Source: a virus
Reading direction: 5' to 3' (one strand)
IMG/VR virus record: IMGVR_UViG_3300010400_000004
Span: 1 to 64,000 of that record
Length of the DNA: 64,000 nt
Shown: positions 41,878-49,550 of the stretch, piece by piece
Numbering within the stretch: the first letter of the stretch is position 1
Layout of the letters: the number at the start of each line of letters is the position of its first letter
Notes under the pieces: model-generated
Databases searched by the model: none
What the model saw: the letters and a program-made list of their open reading frames with translations, nothing else
What the model was told of the DNA's origin: nothing
Program-made: the position numbers and the translations under genes

Positions 41878-42001
41878 GACGATAAACTCCGACGAACAAT
41901 TTGTAAACCTGAATCATCCAGCGGCGACGGGCTGGGCAATAAGAAAAATCCAGCCATCGAGTGCCTTCGTAGTATCTTTGCCATGCCCAATGAATTTTCA
42001 T
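41864..42001 (-). CDS. 45-residue aromatic-rich protein
   Basis: ATG 42001 overlaps the upstream stop (ATGA) and the frame overlaps the helicase start by 14 nt. Product: MKIHWAWQRYYEGTRWLDF, then RRRWMIQVYKLFVGVYRR. It is strikingly Trp/Tyr/Arg rich. Function unknown. Confidence 0.5.
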   Translation of the reverse strand: MKIHWAWQRYYEGTRWLDFSYCPARRRWMIQVYKLFVGVYRRDNY

Positions 42002-42102
42002 GCCCGGGAAATCCACGCGATGATTTTGAACTGAATCCTCAGACGACCGATGCAAATCGTTTTGATCGGTCCGACTGCATACCAACGGAAAAAGTTTCTC
42101 AT
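41998..42102 (-). CDS. 34-residue basic protein
   Basis: ATG 42102 to a stop that overlaps the next start by ATGA; it begins 3 nt after the upstream gene ends. Product MRNFFRWYAVGPIKTICIG plus a basic hydrophobic end. Evidence is the perfect packing between neighbours. Confidence 0.4.
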   Translation of the reverse strand: MRNFFRWYAVGPIKTICIGRLRIQFKIIAWISRA

Positions 42103-42105
42103 AAT

Positions 42106-42378
42106 TTAAACGTGGCGAGTAACGAGGTAAAAGGAGGTGTAAAGTCCGGTCTCTCGATCCGAGCAATTATACCACTCGAATTTTACGACATTCTTGTTGA
42201 AGTCGCCAATCTCGGGAACCTCGGTCGCGAAAAACATTATCTGAGGTGCCCACGGAAACCCAGGCCGGAGATTCACCGGGCAAAAAGCGATGTCGCGCTT
42301 GCCCCACAGGGCACGCGCACGGGCTTTTGATACCCGGGTGAAGGTGGTTGCGCCCGACTTGATGGTAAAGTGCCTCAT
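42106..42378 (-). CDS. 90-residue hypothetical protein
   Basis: From ATG 42378 (MRHFTIKSGATTFTRVSKAR). Contains ALWGKRDIAFCPVNLRPGF and a beta-rich C terminus with FEWYNCSDRE. It lies 7 nt after the gene upstream. No family recognised. Confidence 0.5.
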   Translation of the reverse strand: MRHFTIKSGATTFTRVSKARARALWGKRDIAFCPVNLRPGFPWAPQIMFFATEVPEIGDFNKNVVKFEWYNCSDRETGLYTSFYLVTRHV

Positions 42379-42385
42379 AAACGAT

Positions 42386-42631
42386 TTAGAGCGACAAGAA
42401 CGCTTCGATTTGTTGCTTGGTGAAACCTTCACGAAGAGCCTTCGCTCGAAAAACGTCAGTCTTGGAAACCGGCTTACCGAAAGCTCCGAAGGAAGGCCAG
42501 GAGTTTTGAGAAATGCGGGACAATGCTTCGGCGCGGGACATTCCGCCGACAAAATCCACAAAAGCATCTTGAGTCGCTTGCTCATCGATACCGCCGAATG
42601 TTCCGATTACTGGTTTGAAGTTTTTGCTCAT
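42386..42631 (-). CDS. 81-residue hypothetical protein, first gene of an operon
   Basis: Sequence includes DEQATQDAFVDFVGGMSRAE and a C-terminal helix-turn-helix-like pair (SKTDVFRAKALREGFTKQQI). A strong promoter and a hairpin leader precede it, so it heads the transcript that continues into the SF2 helicase. Function unknown. Confidence 0.55.
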   Translation of the reverse strand: MSKNFKPVIGTFGGIDEQATQDAFVDFVGGMSRAEALSRISQNSWPSFGAFGKPVSKTDVFRAKALREGFTKQQIEAFLSL

Positions 42632-42644
42632 GTTTTTTGTTTCA

Positions 42645-42700
42645 GTCCGCCTTTATTGGCTGACCTACCCACACAATAGTCCATCCCGCGCCATTGTCAA
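42645..42700 (-). promoter_or_regulatory. Strong sigma-70-type promoter with hairpin leader
   Basis: Minus strand: TTGACA (42700-42695), 16 nt, TATTGT (42678-42673). The leader contains GTCAGCC-AATAAA-GGCGGAC (42664-42645), a 7-bp stem with one mismatch, followed by an A-rich stretch and ATG 42631. The 20-base hairpin sequence is identical to that at 50037-50018. The rest of 42701-42781 holds no feature I can support. Confidence 0.75.
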
Positions 42701-42781
42701 CAGGTGAGGAAGAAAATAATTGCGATTATCCGCAAGTTCCTGATACGCATACACCTGCAAGTGTATTCGATTCTATCAGAC

Positions 42782-42997
42782 TCACTGTATTTTTTCAACC
42801 GAAGAAACATCGTTGTCGAAATAGGCCATGATTGTGTTCGTGAGGTTCACCGCCATCGTGAGCGATAGCGTGAATAACTCGAACCAGTCCATAGACTGCC
42901 ACGTCGAGGCTTTAAATCCTTTCGTTCCGGCCAGGAAAACCACTGCGGCGGCAGTGAAACCGTAACAAGCCCGCTTGAAAATTTTTCGCGCTTTCAT
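42782..42997 (-). CDS. Two-segment membrane protein, holin candidate
   Basis: 71 residues. Basic start (MKARKIFKRA), first hydrophobic segment CYGFTAAAVVFLAGTKG, second WFELFTLSLTMAVNLTNTIM, then an acidic tail. Size and two segments fit a class II holin or an accessory membrane protein. It overlaps a secreted-type protein gene by 4 nt. Confidence 0.45.
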   Translation of the reverse strand: MKARKIFKRACYGFTAAAVVFLAGTKGFKASTWQSMDWFELFTLSLTMAVNLTNTIMAYFDNDVSSVEKIQ

Positions 42998-43923
42998 TTT
43001 GTTCGAGCGGCAATTGTTGCGGTATATGCCGAGGTGCCCGTGCTATTCGATCGGTTAGCGCGAAAATAATACAATCGCTTTCGCTTGAGGCCGCTCTTTG
43101 TAAAAGTCGATCTCGGATACCGGACCGTTCCAGCGAGTATAAAATTGTTGAGGGACATCTCGGAGTAGAAAACCGAAACAGATTCTCCGTCGAGGGTAAC
43201 GTCCCATTGTAATCCGATGGTGTTCCCGGTCGATCCGGTCACTCTGAAATTCGCCGGAGGTGCTGGAGGTTGCGGAGCTGGCGCGGCGGTTACTATGAAA
43301 CTCGTCATCGGTCCGCCGAGCCAGACGGAGGTTCCATCATTCACTGCGAGGTAAGCGTTCCAAGTTCCGAGTGAACTATTGCTATCAACCGTCCAAGTGC
43401 CTGAGTAATTTATCGTCTGCCCGGGAACAATCGTCTGTGCGGATACTGCTGGAGTTGCCCAGCGATACGGACCATCTGCGCGAGTCGCTCCGGGTTCGAG
43501 TAGCGTAAGACTGCCTTGAGTGACTACATAATTTGCAGTTCCAGTATTTTTAATCGTCGCAGTGAAGGCTATAGTCTGTCCGATTGCGACACTTGTTTTA
43601 TCAACTGTCGGGGCTGTGAACACAAGGTTCGAAGTTGCCGGGGGCGCTATATAAGTGGCGGTGCTACTCGGTCCCGATTCACCACCGCTGTTAAAAGCAG
43701 TGACGTAATAAACCGTGGTGACGGTCGCCGGTCGAGAAAACGTAAGATCGCTGGTGGTTCCGACAGCAGAAAAATTTACTCCGCCGTCTGTCGATTCAAA
43801 CAATTTATATCCCGTTGCTCCGGACGAGGGGTCCCAGGCCAGTGTTACCGTTGCTGCCTGAGAGAAAACCTGACATGCGAACAGCAAGAGGGAGGTTAGT
43901 ATCGATGAGGTTAGTTTTTTCAT
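42994..43923 (-). CDS. Exported protein with FN3 domains
   Basis: 309 residues from ATG 43923. Signal peptide MKKLTSSILTSLLLFACQ ending near FSQAA. A first FN3-type domain (VTLAWDPSSGATGYKLFES, VYYVTAFNSGGES) is followed by an immunoglobulin-like CARDB-type domain (VAIGQTIAFTATIKNTG) and a C-terminal FN3 domain (NTIGLQWDVTLDG). An exported adhesion-type protein in the middle block is unusual. It may act at the host envelope or be a virion decoration. Its first 119 bases overlap the HD gene in another frame. Confidence 0.65.
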   Translation of the reverse strand: MKKLTSSILTSLLLFACQVFSQAATVTLAWDPSSGATGYKLFESTDGGVNFSAVGTTSDLTFSRPATVTTVYYVTAFNSGGESGPSSTATYIAPPATSNLVFTAPTVDKTSVAIGQTIAFTATIKNTGTANYVVTQGSLTLLEPGATRADGPYRWATPAVSAQTIVPGQTINYSGTWTVDSNSSLGTWNAYLAVNDGTSVWLGGPMTSFIVTAAPAPQPPAPPANFRVTGSTGNTIGLQWDVTLDGESVSVFYSEMSLNNFILAGTVRYPRSTFTKSGLKRKRLYYFRANRSNSTGTSAYTATIAARTK

Positions 43924-44455
43924 TGTAGGTAGTTTGTTGTGTAAGGACGTTGAATCGACTAAGGAACAAGTCTCGGACTGCGGAGCGGGGCAAACTTTCG
44001 CCCCAGGAAAAATCCCACCAGTCGATCGGGTTCGGCGCGGCGACGATCGGAATATCTTCGTCTTTGCCGAAATAGCACGACTCCGCATACATAGCGGCTG
44101 CATCGGCTTGATGAACGAGAGGCGGCAGCGGAAACTCGAATCCGAATTTGGCTGCGATGATGGTCATTAACCGGTTTTCATAGTGCTGATATTCCGGCAT
44201 GCCGCGTTTAATCGGCTTCGCTAGATCGCCCAGGTATGCCTCGCTTGCATCGTGCAATAGCCCAGCCAGCCCGGGACCGGCATAGCTGACATAAAGCGAA
44301 TGAAGACCCACGCTGTAAAAGTGCGGGATATGTCCAGCCCATCGGCAAACCATACTGAGGGAGTGGGCGATGTCCGAGAGATGAATGTCTGCGGGGTCTG
44401 GTTCAAGCGGATAAAACTTAGTGCCCGAGATCGTTCGAATAAAATCACTCTTCAT
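43805..44455 (-). CDS. HD-domain nucleotide phosphohydrolase (YfbR-like)
   Basis: 216 residues. HD metal ligands: His31 (IAHSLS), His68-Asp69 (LLHDASEAYLGD), with GTKFYPLEPDPADI at the start as in phage 5'-nucleotidase-like HD proteins. The last 45 residues lie in the overlap with the exported-protein gene and are not part of the fold, which suggests a lost original stop. It probably removes phosphate from dNMPs and so shapes the nucleotide pool with the deaminase and kinase nearby. Confidence 0.75.
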   Translation of the reverse strand: MKSDFIRTISGTKFYPLEPDPADIHLSDIAHSLSMVCRWAGHIPHFYSVGLHSLYVSYAGPGLAGLLHDASEAYLGDLAKPIKRGMPEYQHYENRLMTIIAAKFGFEFPLPPLVHQADAAAMYAESCYFGKDEDIPIVAAPNPIDWWDFSWGESLPRSAVRDLFLSRFNVLTQQTTYNEKTNLIDTNLPLAVRMSGFLSGSNGNTGLGPLVRSNGI

Positions 44456-44660
44456 ATATCGTTGAATGAACTTCCAGCTTCAAAATTCGCAAAGTTGTGT
44501 TCTTAGACCAACCTGATTTCCTTTTGGCAATTTCAGGCTTGACGTAGTTGTCTCGATGCCAAATAGCCTCAAAAAGAGTCTCGTGGTTTTCACCGATGAC
44601 GTATTTTTTACCGTCCTTCGGATCGACTGCTTCGACTTGCCAATACCGTTTGATTATCAT
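44445..44660 (-). CDS. 71-residue hypothetical protein
   Basis: Sequence opens MIIKRYWQVEAVDPKDGKKY, then HETLFEAIWHRDNYVKPEI. A small alpha/beta protein of unknown role. It overlaps the HD gene by 11 nt. Confidence 0.5.
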   Translation of the reverse strand: MIIKRYWQVEAVDPKDGKKYVIGENHETLFEAIWHRDNYVKPEIAKRKSGWSKNTTLRILKLEVHSTIYEE

Positions 44661-44700
44661 GCTGCTACCTTCTCAAGAAGCCACGCCGTTGATTTAGTGC

Positions 44701-45303
44701 TCACAATTTTGCTGTAGTTATTCCAGTTTGATTTTGGTATTTTCCTTTTTTATCGGCATACGAAATTTTACACACGTCCGAGGCTTGGAAAAAAATCAAC
44801 TGTGCGATACCTTCGTTGGCGTAAATTTTCGCGGGCAATGGAGTCGTGTTCGAAATTTCGATGGTGAGGTGTCCACTCCATTCTGGCTCAAGAGGCGTGA
44901 CATTCACGATGATACCACACCTTGCGTAAGTGGATTTGCCAACGCAGAGAGCGAGAATGTCCCGGGGTATTCTGAAATACTCTGCACTGACTGCGAGCGC
45001 AAAGCTATTCGGCGGAACGATGCAATATTCTTCCGTATCAATCGTAACGAAGGCATCGTCTCGAAAATCCTTAGGGTCAATAACGGTGTTGTGGACGTTG
45101 GTGAAAACTTTGAATTCGCTGCCAACTCGAATGTCGTAACCGTAGGACGACAAACCGAAGCTGATTGCTTTTTCAGAGATAACCCCGCCAGGAGATTGTC
45201 TGATTACTTCCCTTACTTGGTGGTCGTGAAACGGATTTATCATCGAGCCGGGGCCACGACCGACACAACGCTCTGAGATTTGTTTATCACTTAACACGCT
45301 CAT
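44701..45303 (-). CDS. dcd: dCTP deaminase
   Basis: 200 residues. Family blocks are clear: VLSDKQI at the N terminus, [66 protein letters not shown]. The trimeric enzyme converts dCTP to dUTP on the way to dTTP. Length is normal. It is the central member of a nucleotide-pool group with the HD phosphohydrolase and the dNMP kinase. Confidence 0.93.
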   Translation of the reverse strand: MSVLSDKQISERCVGRGPGSMINPFHDHQVREVIRQSPGGVISEKAISFGLSSYGYDIRVGSEFKVFTNVHNTVIDPKDFRDDAFVTIDTEEYCIVPPNSFALAVSAEYFRIPRDILALCVGKSTYARCGIIVNVTPLEPEWSGHLTIEISNTTPLPAKIYANEGIAQLIFFQASDVCKISYADKKGKYQNQTGITTAKL

Positions 45304-45506
45304 ATTTCATCTATCTTTCTACCGGCCACGCCTGCGATCACCCAATTTATTCCCCGGCGTCGTTCATTCTGTAATTCTGCCTCGCGCCAGGAACAATATT
45401 TCTCATCGAGACGGCGGATTGTTTCTTCAGAAAATCTTCGGTCTCTATCGCAGAGATGTTCGAGATTAGGTTGTAGTGTTATCAGGATGAGATTTGCTGT
45501 CAACAA
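45300..45506 (-). CDS. Hypothetical protein (start uncertain)
   Basis: Up to 68 residues if the TTG at 45506 is the start; no ATG or GTG is available earlier. It contains [20 protein letters not shown] and [14 protein letters not shown]. It overlaps the end of the gene upstream by 41 nt. Function unknown. Confidence 0.4.
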   Translation of the reverse strand: MLTANLILITLQPNLEHLCDRDRRFSEETIRRLDEKYCSWREAELQNERRRGINWVIAGVAGRKIDEI

Positions 45507-45633
45507 TCGGTATCGTAGTTTTTTCTTCGCCGTCTTTGATTACCTGAGGTTCGAGTGTGGCATCCCCGGGCCACGGCACGGTTGCGTTCGTCATATCCTC
45601 TGTAACTATTTTGGTTTTGTCGTCGTTTTTCAT
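45466..45633 (-). CDS. 55-residue acidic protein
   Basis: ATG 45633 overlaps the kinase stop by 4 nt. The product (MKNDDKTKIVTEDMTNATV, then PWPGDATLEPQVIKDG) is polar and probably disordered. Start coupling supports it. Confidence 0.45.
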   Translation of the reverse strand: MKNDDKTKIVTEDMTNATVPWPGDATLEPQVIKDGEEKTTIPIVDSKSHPDNTTT

Positions 45634-46634
45634 AGAGCGAGGAATTCTGCGGTTGTTAGTAGTCGGTTAGTCGGGCATGGCAGAGAATCGTTCCAGATAC
45701 AGTGCAGCTTCGGACCGACTCGTTGTTTTGAGATTTGCTGTGTCAAATTGTTATCGAGACCACGAGCGAGTTTTTCACTCATGTCGGCGGTTTCCGGTGA
45801 GTCCGTCTTGAGACCAACAGAAGCAAGACGAAGCGCCCAGGTCTGCGGCGAACACGTTACATGAAAATGTTGCCAGCCATCGGCAATTAGCTTTTTGTAT
45901 TCGTTGTTGAATCGGCAGTTTGTGACCGCCATTTTTCCTTCAGTGACTTCGGAACGTCTGAGTAATCCATCGATCCACAAATCTCGATTCTTTCCATATT
46001 TAGACCACTCCACTCCACCAAAATCGATGAGCTTCTGAGCCGCGAGAGATCGCACCATCAAACAAAACATTGAGCGTTCTACGGTATAGGGATACTGTTC
46101 GTTGACTTCATCACGACCAAATTGCCCGATCTGCTGAAGCATCTTCCGGATTCCAGCAATATTTTTTCCGTCGTTTGCTGTAACCTTTACCCCGGTGAGG
46201 TATTCAACGAGGGCATACATCGGGTCAGCGAAGCCGAGAACTTTTGCGCCAATAGCATTAGCGAGATAGTCTTTGCCTACTCCGATCCGGCCAGTAAAGA
46301 AAATTTTCCCCCCAATCGATATTCCGTTTATTGATCCGAGTGGTGGGACTGAGGCGGTAGGACTTTGTTCGGATACTATCGATTGGGAGGGTGAAGACTG
46401 CGAAGTAAACACAGGATCGGTGGTGATGACCGAGGTGCCCCTTCGGTCAAAGACTTGTGCTATCTCCGCCCGAGCTTCAGGCGGAACTACTGCCCCGGTG
46501 ATCTCCGGATTATTGAGGAAACCAACCAGGCCGCGCAGTGCGGCAGCTTCAGTGCCGAGATTGAGTTTGTCGAGGGGCTTCTTCAGCTCACCCGGCTGCA
46601 TTAAATCTTTTGTGTCGGCAGAAAACTTATCCAT
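45630..46634 (-). CDS. Deoxynucleoside monophosphate kinase-like P-loop protein
   Basis: 334 residues from ATG 46634. A long N-terminal region (1-100) of unknown role ends in a Ser-rich linker. The P-loop is FFTGRIGVGKDYLANAIG (GxxxxGKD, residues 115-122), followed by LGFADPMYALVEYLTG and RDLWIDGLLRR, the pattern of phage dNMP kinases (T4 gp1-like). The C-terminal 50 residues look added. It would supply dNDPs from host DNA breakdown. Confidence 0.65.
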   Translation of the reverse strand: MDKFSADTKDLMQPGELKKPLDKLNLGTEAAALRGLVGFLNNPEITGAVVPPEARAEIAQVFDRRGTSVITTDPVFTSQSSPSQSIVSEQSPTASVPPLGSINGISIGGKIFFTGRIGVGKDYLANAIGAKVLGFADPMYALVEYLTGVKVTANDGKNIAGIRKMLQQIGQFGRDEVNEQYPYTVERSMFCLMVRSLAAQKLIDFGGVEWSKYGKNRDLWIDGLLRRSEVTEGKMAVTNCRFNNEYKKLIADGWQHFHVTCSPQTWALRLASVGLKTDSPETADMSEKLARGLDNNLTQQISKQRVGPKLHCIWNDSLPCPTNRLLTTAEFLAL

Positions 46635-46839
46635 GTTTAAAAGGTGCCAGATTTTGCGTCGAGTCACAACTCTTTTCTATGGTGAAATCGGGGAGGTGTC
46701 CGTGCCGGTCAAAATACCAGACTAGCTGTTTAAACAGTGCTTCACGATCTTTCTTCGCCTCCGGACATGCGACCAAGGCGGCATCGAGCCGAGCGTCGAT
46801 GGTGTGTTTCAGCCAGCCGGGTAAAATAATGCAGCTCAT
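46627..46839 (-). CDS. 70-residue hypothetical protein
   Basis: MSCIILPGWLKHTIDARLDA, then KKDREALFKQLVWYFDRHG. Helical. It overlaps both neighbours by 4-8 nt. A GTTTAAAC site lies inside it. Confidence 0.5.
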   Translation of the reverse strand: MSCIILPGWLKHTIDARLDAALVACPEAKKDREALFKQLVWYFDRHGHLPDFTIEKSCDSTQNLAPFKHG

Positions 46840-47150
46840 AACGATTTGGCCTTCGTAGCATCCAGAGCTTCGCGAATTACCTGCCTGTCGCCGTCACTTC
46901 CAGCAAAACATGGATTTCCATCAGGATCACAAAGCACCGAAAAAACCGCTTCTCTCAGCCGTGCCACATTAGCGCGAAGCTGATTGCGTTCCTCGATCAG
47001 AGCGAGACCAGCGTTTACCTGGGCAGTCTGGAATTTCTGCGGGGTGGAAATGTCTGTCCCGGCAATACTGAGACTACTATTCAAAGCGGCTAGTCTCCAG
47101 TCGAGAATCTCAGCTCGGAGTCCCATAACATACGTTTCTTCACTCGTCAT
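46836..47150 (-). CDS. 104-residue helical hypothetical protein
   Basis: Helical throughout (LALIEERNQLRANVARLREA), with a short loop containing CDPDGNPCFAG. It may be a coiled-coil accessory protein. Overlaps both neighbours by 4 nt. Confidence 0.5.
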   Translation of the reverse strand: MTSEETYVMGLRAEILDWRLAALNSSLSIAGTDISTPQKFQTAQVNAGLALIEERNQLRANVARLREAVFSVLCDPDGNPCFAGSDGDRQVIREALDATKAKSL

Positions 47151-47389
47151 AATTTCTCCATTCGAGCGATGAGCCGCCCGAGCCTCTCCGGAATTTCCCG
47201 GGCCGCTTCGCGTGTCTGCTCCATTCCGAGCTTCGTTCCTTGCAAAATGCCCGAGAGAACTTGCTCCCGGTGGCGGTAATTTTCACAGGCGGTGTGTGCC
47301 CATTCTTCGCAAGCGAGGCGAACAATTTCAGTCCACTCTGACATCGGTCGAGAGTCGAGTTGTTTAGCCGCTATTTCCCAAGGCTTCAT
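47147..47389 (-). CDS. 80-residue helical hypothetical protein
   Basis: MKPWEIAAKQLDSRPMSEWT and a C-terminal amphipathic helix (REIPERLGRLIARMEKL). Overlaps the HTH gene upstream by 26 nt. Function unknown. Confidence 0.5.
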   Translation of the reverse strand: MKPWEIAAKQLDSRPMSEWTEIVRLACEEWAHTACENYRHREQVLSGILQGTKLGMEQTREAAREIPERLGRLIARMEKL

Positions 47390-47582
47390 AATGTTCTCGC
47401 AGTCCTTTTCTTAGTTTTCTCAGAGCGGATCGCTCCAGTAAATTTACGTTTTGCCGAGTAGTGTTGAGGATTTCCGCTACTTGGTCAGCGGTTCGAATTT
47501 CAAAATGATACATGGCATCCTTGGCCGGATAAACCCGCTTGCGCGGGTTATTCCGGATTCGAAAAACCTCGTCAGACTCCAT
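47364..47582 (-). CDS. Small sigma region 4-like helix-turn-helix protein
   Basis: 72 residues. The block RTADQVAEILNTTRQNVNLL followed by ERSALRKLRKGLRE has the sigma region 4 order (helix, turn, recognition helix, RALxKLR). No region 2 is present. With 39531-39725 this makes two mini sigma-4-like proteins beside one full sigma factor. Confidence 0.6.
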   Translation of the reverse strand: MESDEVFRIRNNPRKRVYPAKDAMYHFEIRTADQVAEILNTTRQNVNLLERSALRKLRKGLREHYEALGNSG

Positions 47583-47808
47583 AATGAACGGCGGGTTGAA
47601 TTTTCACCTGGGAAGCACGAACAGTGGATAACCATTCGAGTTGCTCTATCGGACGATGAGTCACCGTGGAGCAAGTCGATCCATCCGGCCACTGCCAGAT
47701 AACCCGGCACAAAGTTTTTTCACGCAGAAAACGGATAATCTGAAAATCGAGCTTCACGTTTCGGCGGAATATTGCGGGACTAGGAGGTCTTCCGATTGGC
47801 TTTTTCAT
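47572..47808 (-). CDS. 78-residue hypothetical protein
   Basis: Starts MKKPIGRPPSPAIFRRNVKL, with an AT-hook-like GRPP near residue 6, then FLREKTLCRVIWQWPDG. Possibly DNA binding. Overlaps the HTH gene by 11 nt. Confidence 0.45.
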   Translation of the reverse strand: MKKPIGRPPSPAIFRRNVKLDFQIIRFLREKTLCRVIWQWPDGSTCSTVTHRPIEQLEWLSTVRASQVKIQPAVHYGV

Positions 47809-47995
47809 TTCGATGATTTATTTCGGTTTCGATTGCGTTGGCCTGGGCGATAAGCGGAACGACGACGGTGATGATGAAATCTTGTCGCAAGCTCTCGATC
47901 GCGAAGGTGGGAATGATCCGGTTAACTCCCCGGATTCGTTTCTCCGCCCGGAGCTTCGCCCGCTTCAGGCGGTCGATCGGCAGCCGAGACATCCG
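47780..47995 (-). CDS. 71-residue helical basic protein
   Basis: ATG 47995 gives MSRLPIDRLKRAKLRAEKRI, then a helical end (AQANAIETEINHRNEKANRK). A longer frame exists upstream but would overlap the gene at 47922-48320 much more. Function unknown. Confidence 0.4.
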   Translation of the reverse strand, partial: RMSRLPIDRLKRAKLRAEKRIRGVNRIIPTFAIESLRQDFIITVVVPLIAQANAIETEINHRNEKANRKTS

Positions 47996-48320
47996 ACTGG
48001 CGAGTTTCGTTTCGAGTGTCTTCGGCGTCTGTGTCGAGGTGTAATAAGTCCACCGTGCCCGATGGCAGGTCCGACGAAAAGTTCCCGTGATCCGTTTCTG
48101 ACCCAGTAATATTTCCGTCGCTGTTTCCCGTGGCATGTGATCCATGTCCAAGTTTTGTTTTATCATAGCAATATCCGCGTGTTTCAAGTTCAGGTGTTCG
48201 TGGTAGAATTCTTCCGCACCGGCATACGAAGTTGTTCGGGTCTGCCTGCAACTTCAGCCAGAGCGGTTCTCCGATTTTCAGCGGTTCGAGTCCATTGACG
48301 TGTCGTTTTGGGCGAGGCAT
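47922..48320 (-). CDS. Hypothetical protein with Cys motif and disordered tail
   Basis: 132 residues. Basic start MPRPKRHVNGLEPLKIGEPL, a CRCGRILP motif and a long polar, probably disordered C terminus. Both ends overlap neighbouring frames by more than 70 nt. The N-terminal half is the best supported part. Confidence 0.4.
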   Translation of the reverse strand: MPRPKRHVNGLEPLKIGEPLWLKLQADPNNFVCRCGRILPRTPELETRGYCYDKTKLGHGSHATGNSDGNITGSETDHGNFSSDLPSGTVDLLHLDTDAEDTRNETRQSDVSAADRPPEAGEAPGGETNPGS

Positions 48321-48411
48321 ATTTGAATTGCTTTCCAGCTCTCAGGAGAAATTCAATTTCTGATTCGCTGGGGGCTTCGTTGATTAGTTGTCTGAGGCCA
48401 ATGTTACGCAT
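48190..48411 (-). CDS. 73-residue hypothetical protein
   Basis: ATG 48411 gives MRNIGLRQLINEAPSESEIE then FLLRAGKQFKYASPKTTRQW, which looks like a real small fold. The C-terminal part overlaps the next gene by 131 nt and may be extra read-through. Confidence 0.4.
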   Translation of the reverse strand: MRNIGLRQLINEAPSESEIEFLLRAGKQFKYASPKTTRQWTRTAENRRTALAEVAGRPEQLRMPVRKNSTTNT

Positions 48412-48625
48412 TGACGATGACTCCTTCGTAAGCGTTGACGATCGAGGCCGCTTCGTCCGGAGTGAGGCTGTCACCAGCTCCGAATTTTTTCGCCGTTCCG
48501 AAGTCGATAGTCAGCGAACCGACAATACGCATGACTTTGTAAGATTCCTGAACGTTGCTGAGTTTCTTGGTGAAGTCGTCGGGATTCGACCGAAGCAATG
48601 TGATTTTGATTTGTTTGTTTCTCAT
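48404..48625 (-). CDS. 73-residue hypothetical protein
   Basis: MRNKQIKITLLRSNPDDFTK, RIVGSLTIDFGTAKKFGAGD, then a helix. A small alpha/beta protein. Overlaps both neighbours by 4-8 nt. Confidence 0.55.
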   Translation of the reverse strand: MRNKQIKITLLRSNPDDFTKKLSNVQESYKVMRIVGSLTIDFGTAKKFGAGDSLTPDEAASIVNAYEGVIVNA

Positions 48626-48849
48626 GTTTGGTTTTGTTTTTGTTCGTTTACAAATTTCCTATACCGGGCGCGATAAGAAAAATCATCTGCGCCGTTCTCG
48701 ACATACCGATGACAATTCGGACATCGACAATACCGGGCTACACCAAAAAGTTTCATCTCTGTTGCGTGGCTCTCACCTCTACCGATTAGTTGCAGGCACA
48801 CGCTGCATTCGAGTGCCTGGATTTGTAACTGTTGAAAGGTGAGTCGCAC
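48622..48849 (-). CDS. Small zinc-ribbon-type protein
   Basis: 75 residues with CSVCLQLIGRG and CRCPNCHRYVENG, a four-Cys zinc ribbon, then a basic helical end (YRARYRKFVNEQ). It may bind nucleic acid or a protein partner. Confidence 0.55.
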   Translation of the reverse strand: MRLTFQQLQIQALECSVCLQLIGRGESHATEMKLFGVARYCRCPNCHRYVENGADDFSYRARYRKFVNEQKQNQT

Positions 48850-48853
48850 AACT

Positions 48854-48958
48854 TCAATATTTGGTTGTGTCGTCGGGCATCGTGCAAATCCCCACCGATA
48901 TGATAACCGAGACCACGATTATCCAGAACAGGCGGAAGATTTCGAGTTCGATATTCAT
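48854..48958 (-). CDS. 34-residue membrane protein
   Basis: ATG 48958: MNIELEIFRLFWIIVVSVII then SVGICTMPDDTTKY. One membrane segment with an acidic tail. It sits 2 nt after the gene upstream and 4 nt before the next. Confidence 0.45.
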   Translation of the reverse strand: MNIELEIFRLFWIIVVSVIISVGICTMPDDTTKY

Positions 48959-48960
48959 AT

Positions 48961-49329
48961 TCAAAATGTCCAGTCGTCGCCGGAAATTGTCGGCATGCGA
49001 TTGGCCGAGGTAACGTTGGCGGAAAAGTTCCACCAGTCTTCGATGGCACGTTTGGCGACGGCAAGCCTGGTGAAATATCGCTGGCTATCGGGATTGAGGG
49101 GGTCGTAATTTGGATTTTCGAAAAATTCCCGGAACTGTTTGATGGCGGCGATTTTATTCTCAGGCCGAATGTTCCCCAAGGTGGTGACGAACGGTGCCAT
49201 TGCCTCGAAAAACCTCGCAACCTCCGGATCGAGGGTCGGTGTTCGGATTACGTCCAGTTCGAAATTCTGAAGGCCGAGCTTTGCGGCGACGATGGCGTGG
49301 ACTTCGGCGAGTGTGAGTGTGATTTTCAT
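48961..49329 (-). CDS. 122-residue helical hypothetical protein
   Basis: From ATG 49329, overlapping the upstream stop by 4 nt: MKITLTLAEVHAIVAAKLGL, then mainly helices (NKIAAIKQFREFFENPNYDP, VAKRAIEDWWNFSANV). No family recognised. Confidence 0.5.
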   Translation of the reverse strand: MKITLTLAEVHAIVAAKLGLQNFELDVIRTPTLDPEVARFFEAMAPFVTTLGNIRPENKIAAIKQFREFFENPNYDPLNPDSQRYFTRLAVAKRAIEDWWNFSANVTSANRMPTISGDDWTF

Positions 49330-49550
49330 TGGCGAGCCTTTCGAACACTGACGAGGTTTTCCGCCGTGGCCACTCCAGGCGTGCCGAAACGACCGCCCAT
49401 ATTCAGGGCGACGTAGCCGGGTGAAATGATTCGTGCAGTGCCCGTCTTCGGCTTGTATTCGACTCCAGAGCGACCGATGCCAGCGGGGACGAGGATTGTG
49501 ACACGATCGCCTGGGCGAATCGTCTGAAGCAATTCTGCGGCGTTTCTCAC
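49326..49550 (-). CDS. 74-residue small beta-barrel-like protein
   Basis: GTG 49550 overlaps the upstream stop (GTGA). IRPGDRVTILVPAGIGRSG and TARIISPGYVALNMGGRFG look like an SH3/KOW-type barrel. Possible nucleic-acid or protein binding. Confidence 0.55.
   Translation of the reverse strand: MRNAAELLQTIRPGDRVTILVPAGIGRSGVEYKPKTGTARIISPGYVALNMGGRFGTPGVATAENLVSVRKARQ

Noticed and set aside
43805-44455. HD protein as DatZ of a 2-aminoadenine (Z) genome
   Set aside because: No PurZ-like gene is in the window, and the motifs fit the broader YfbR-like HD family equally well.
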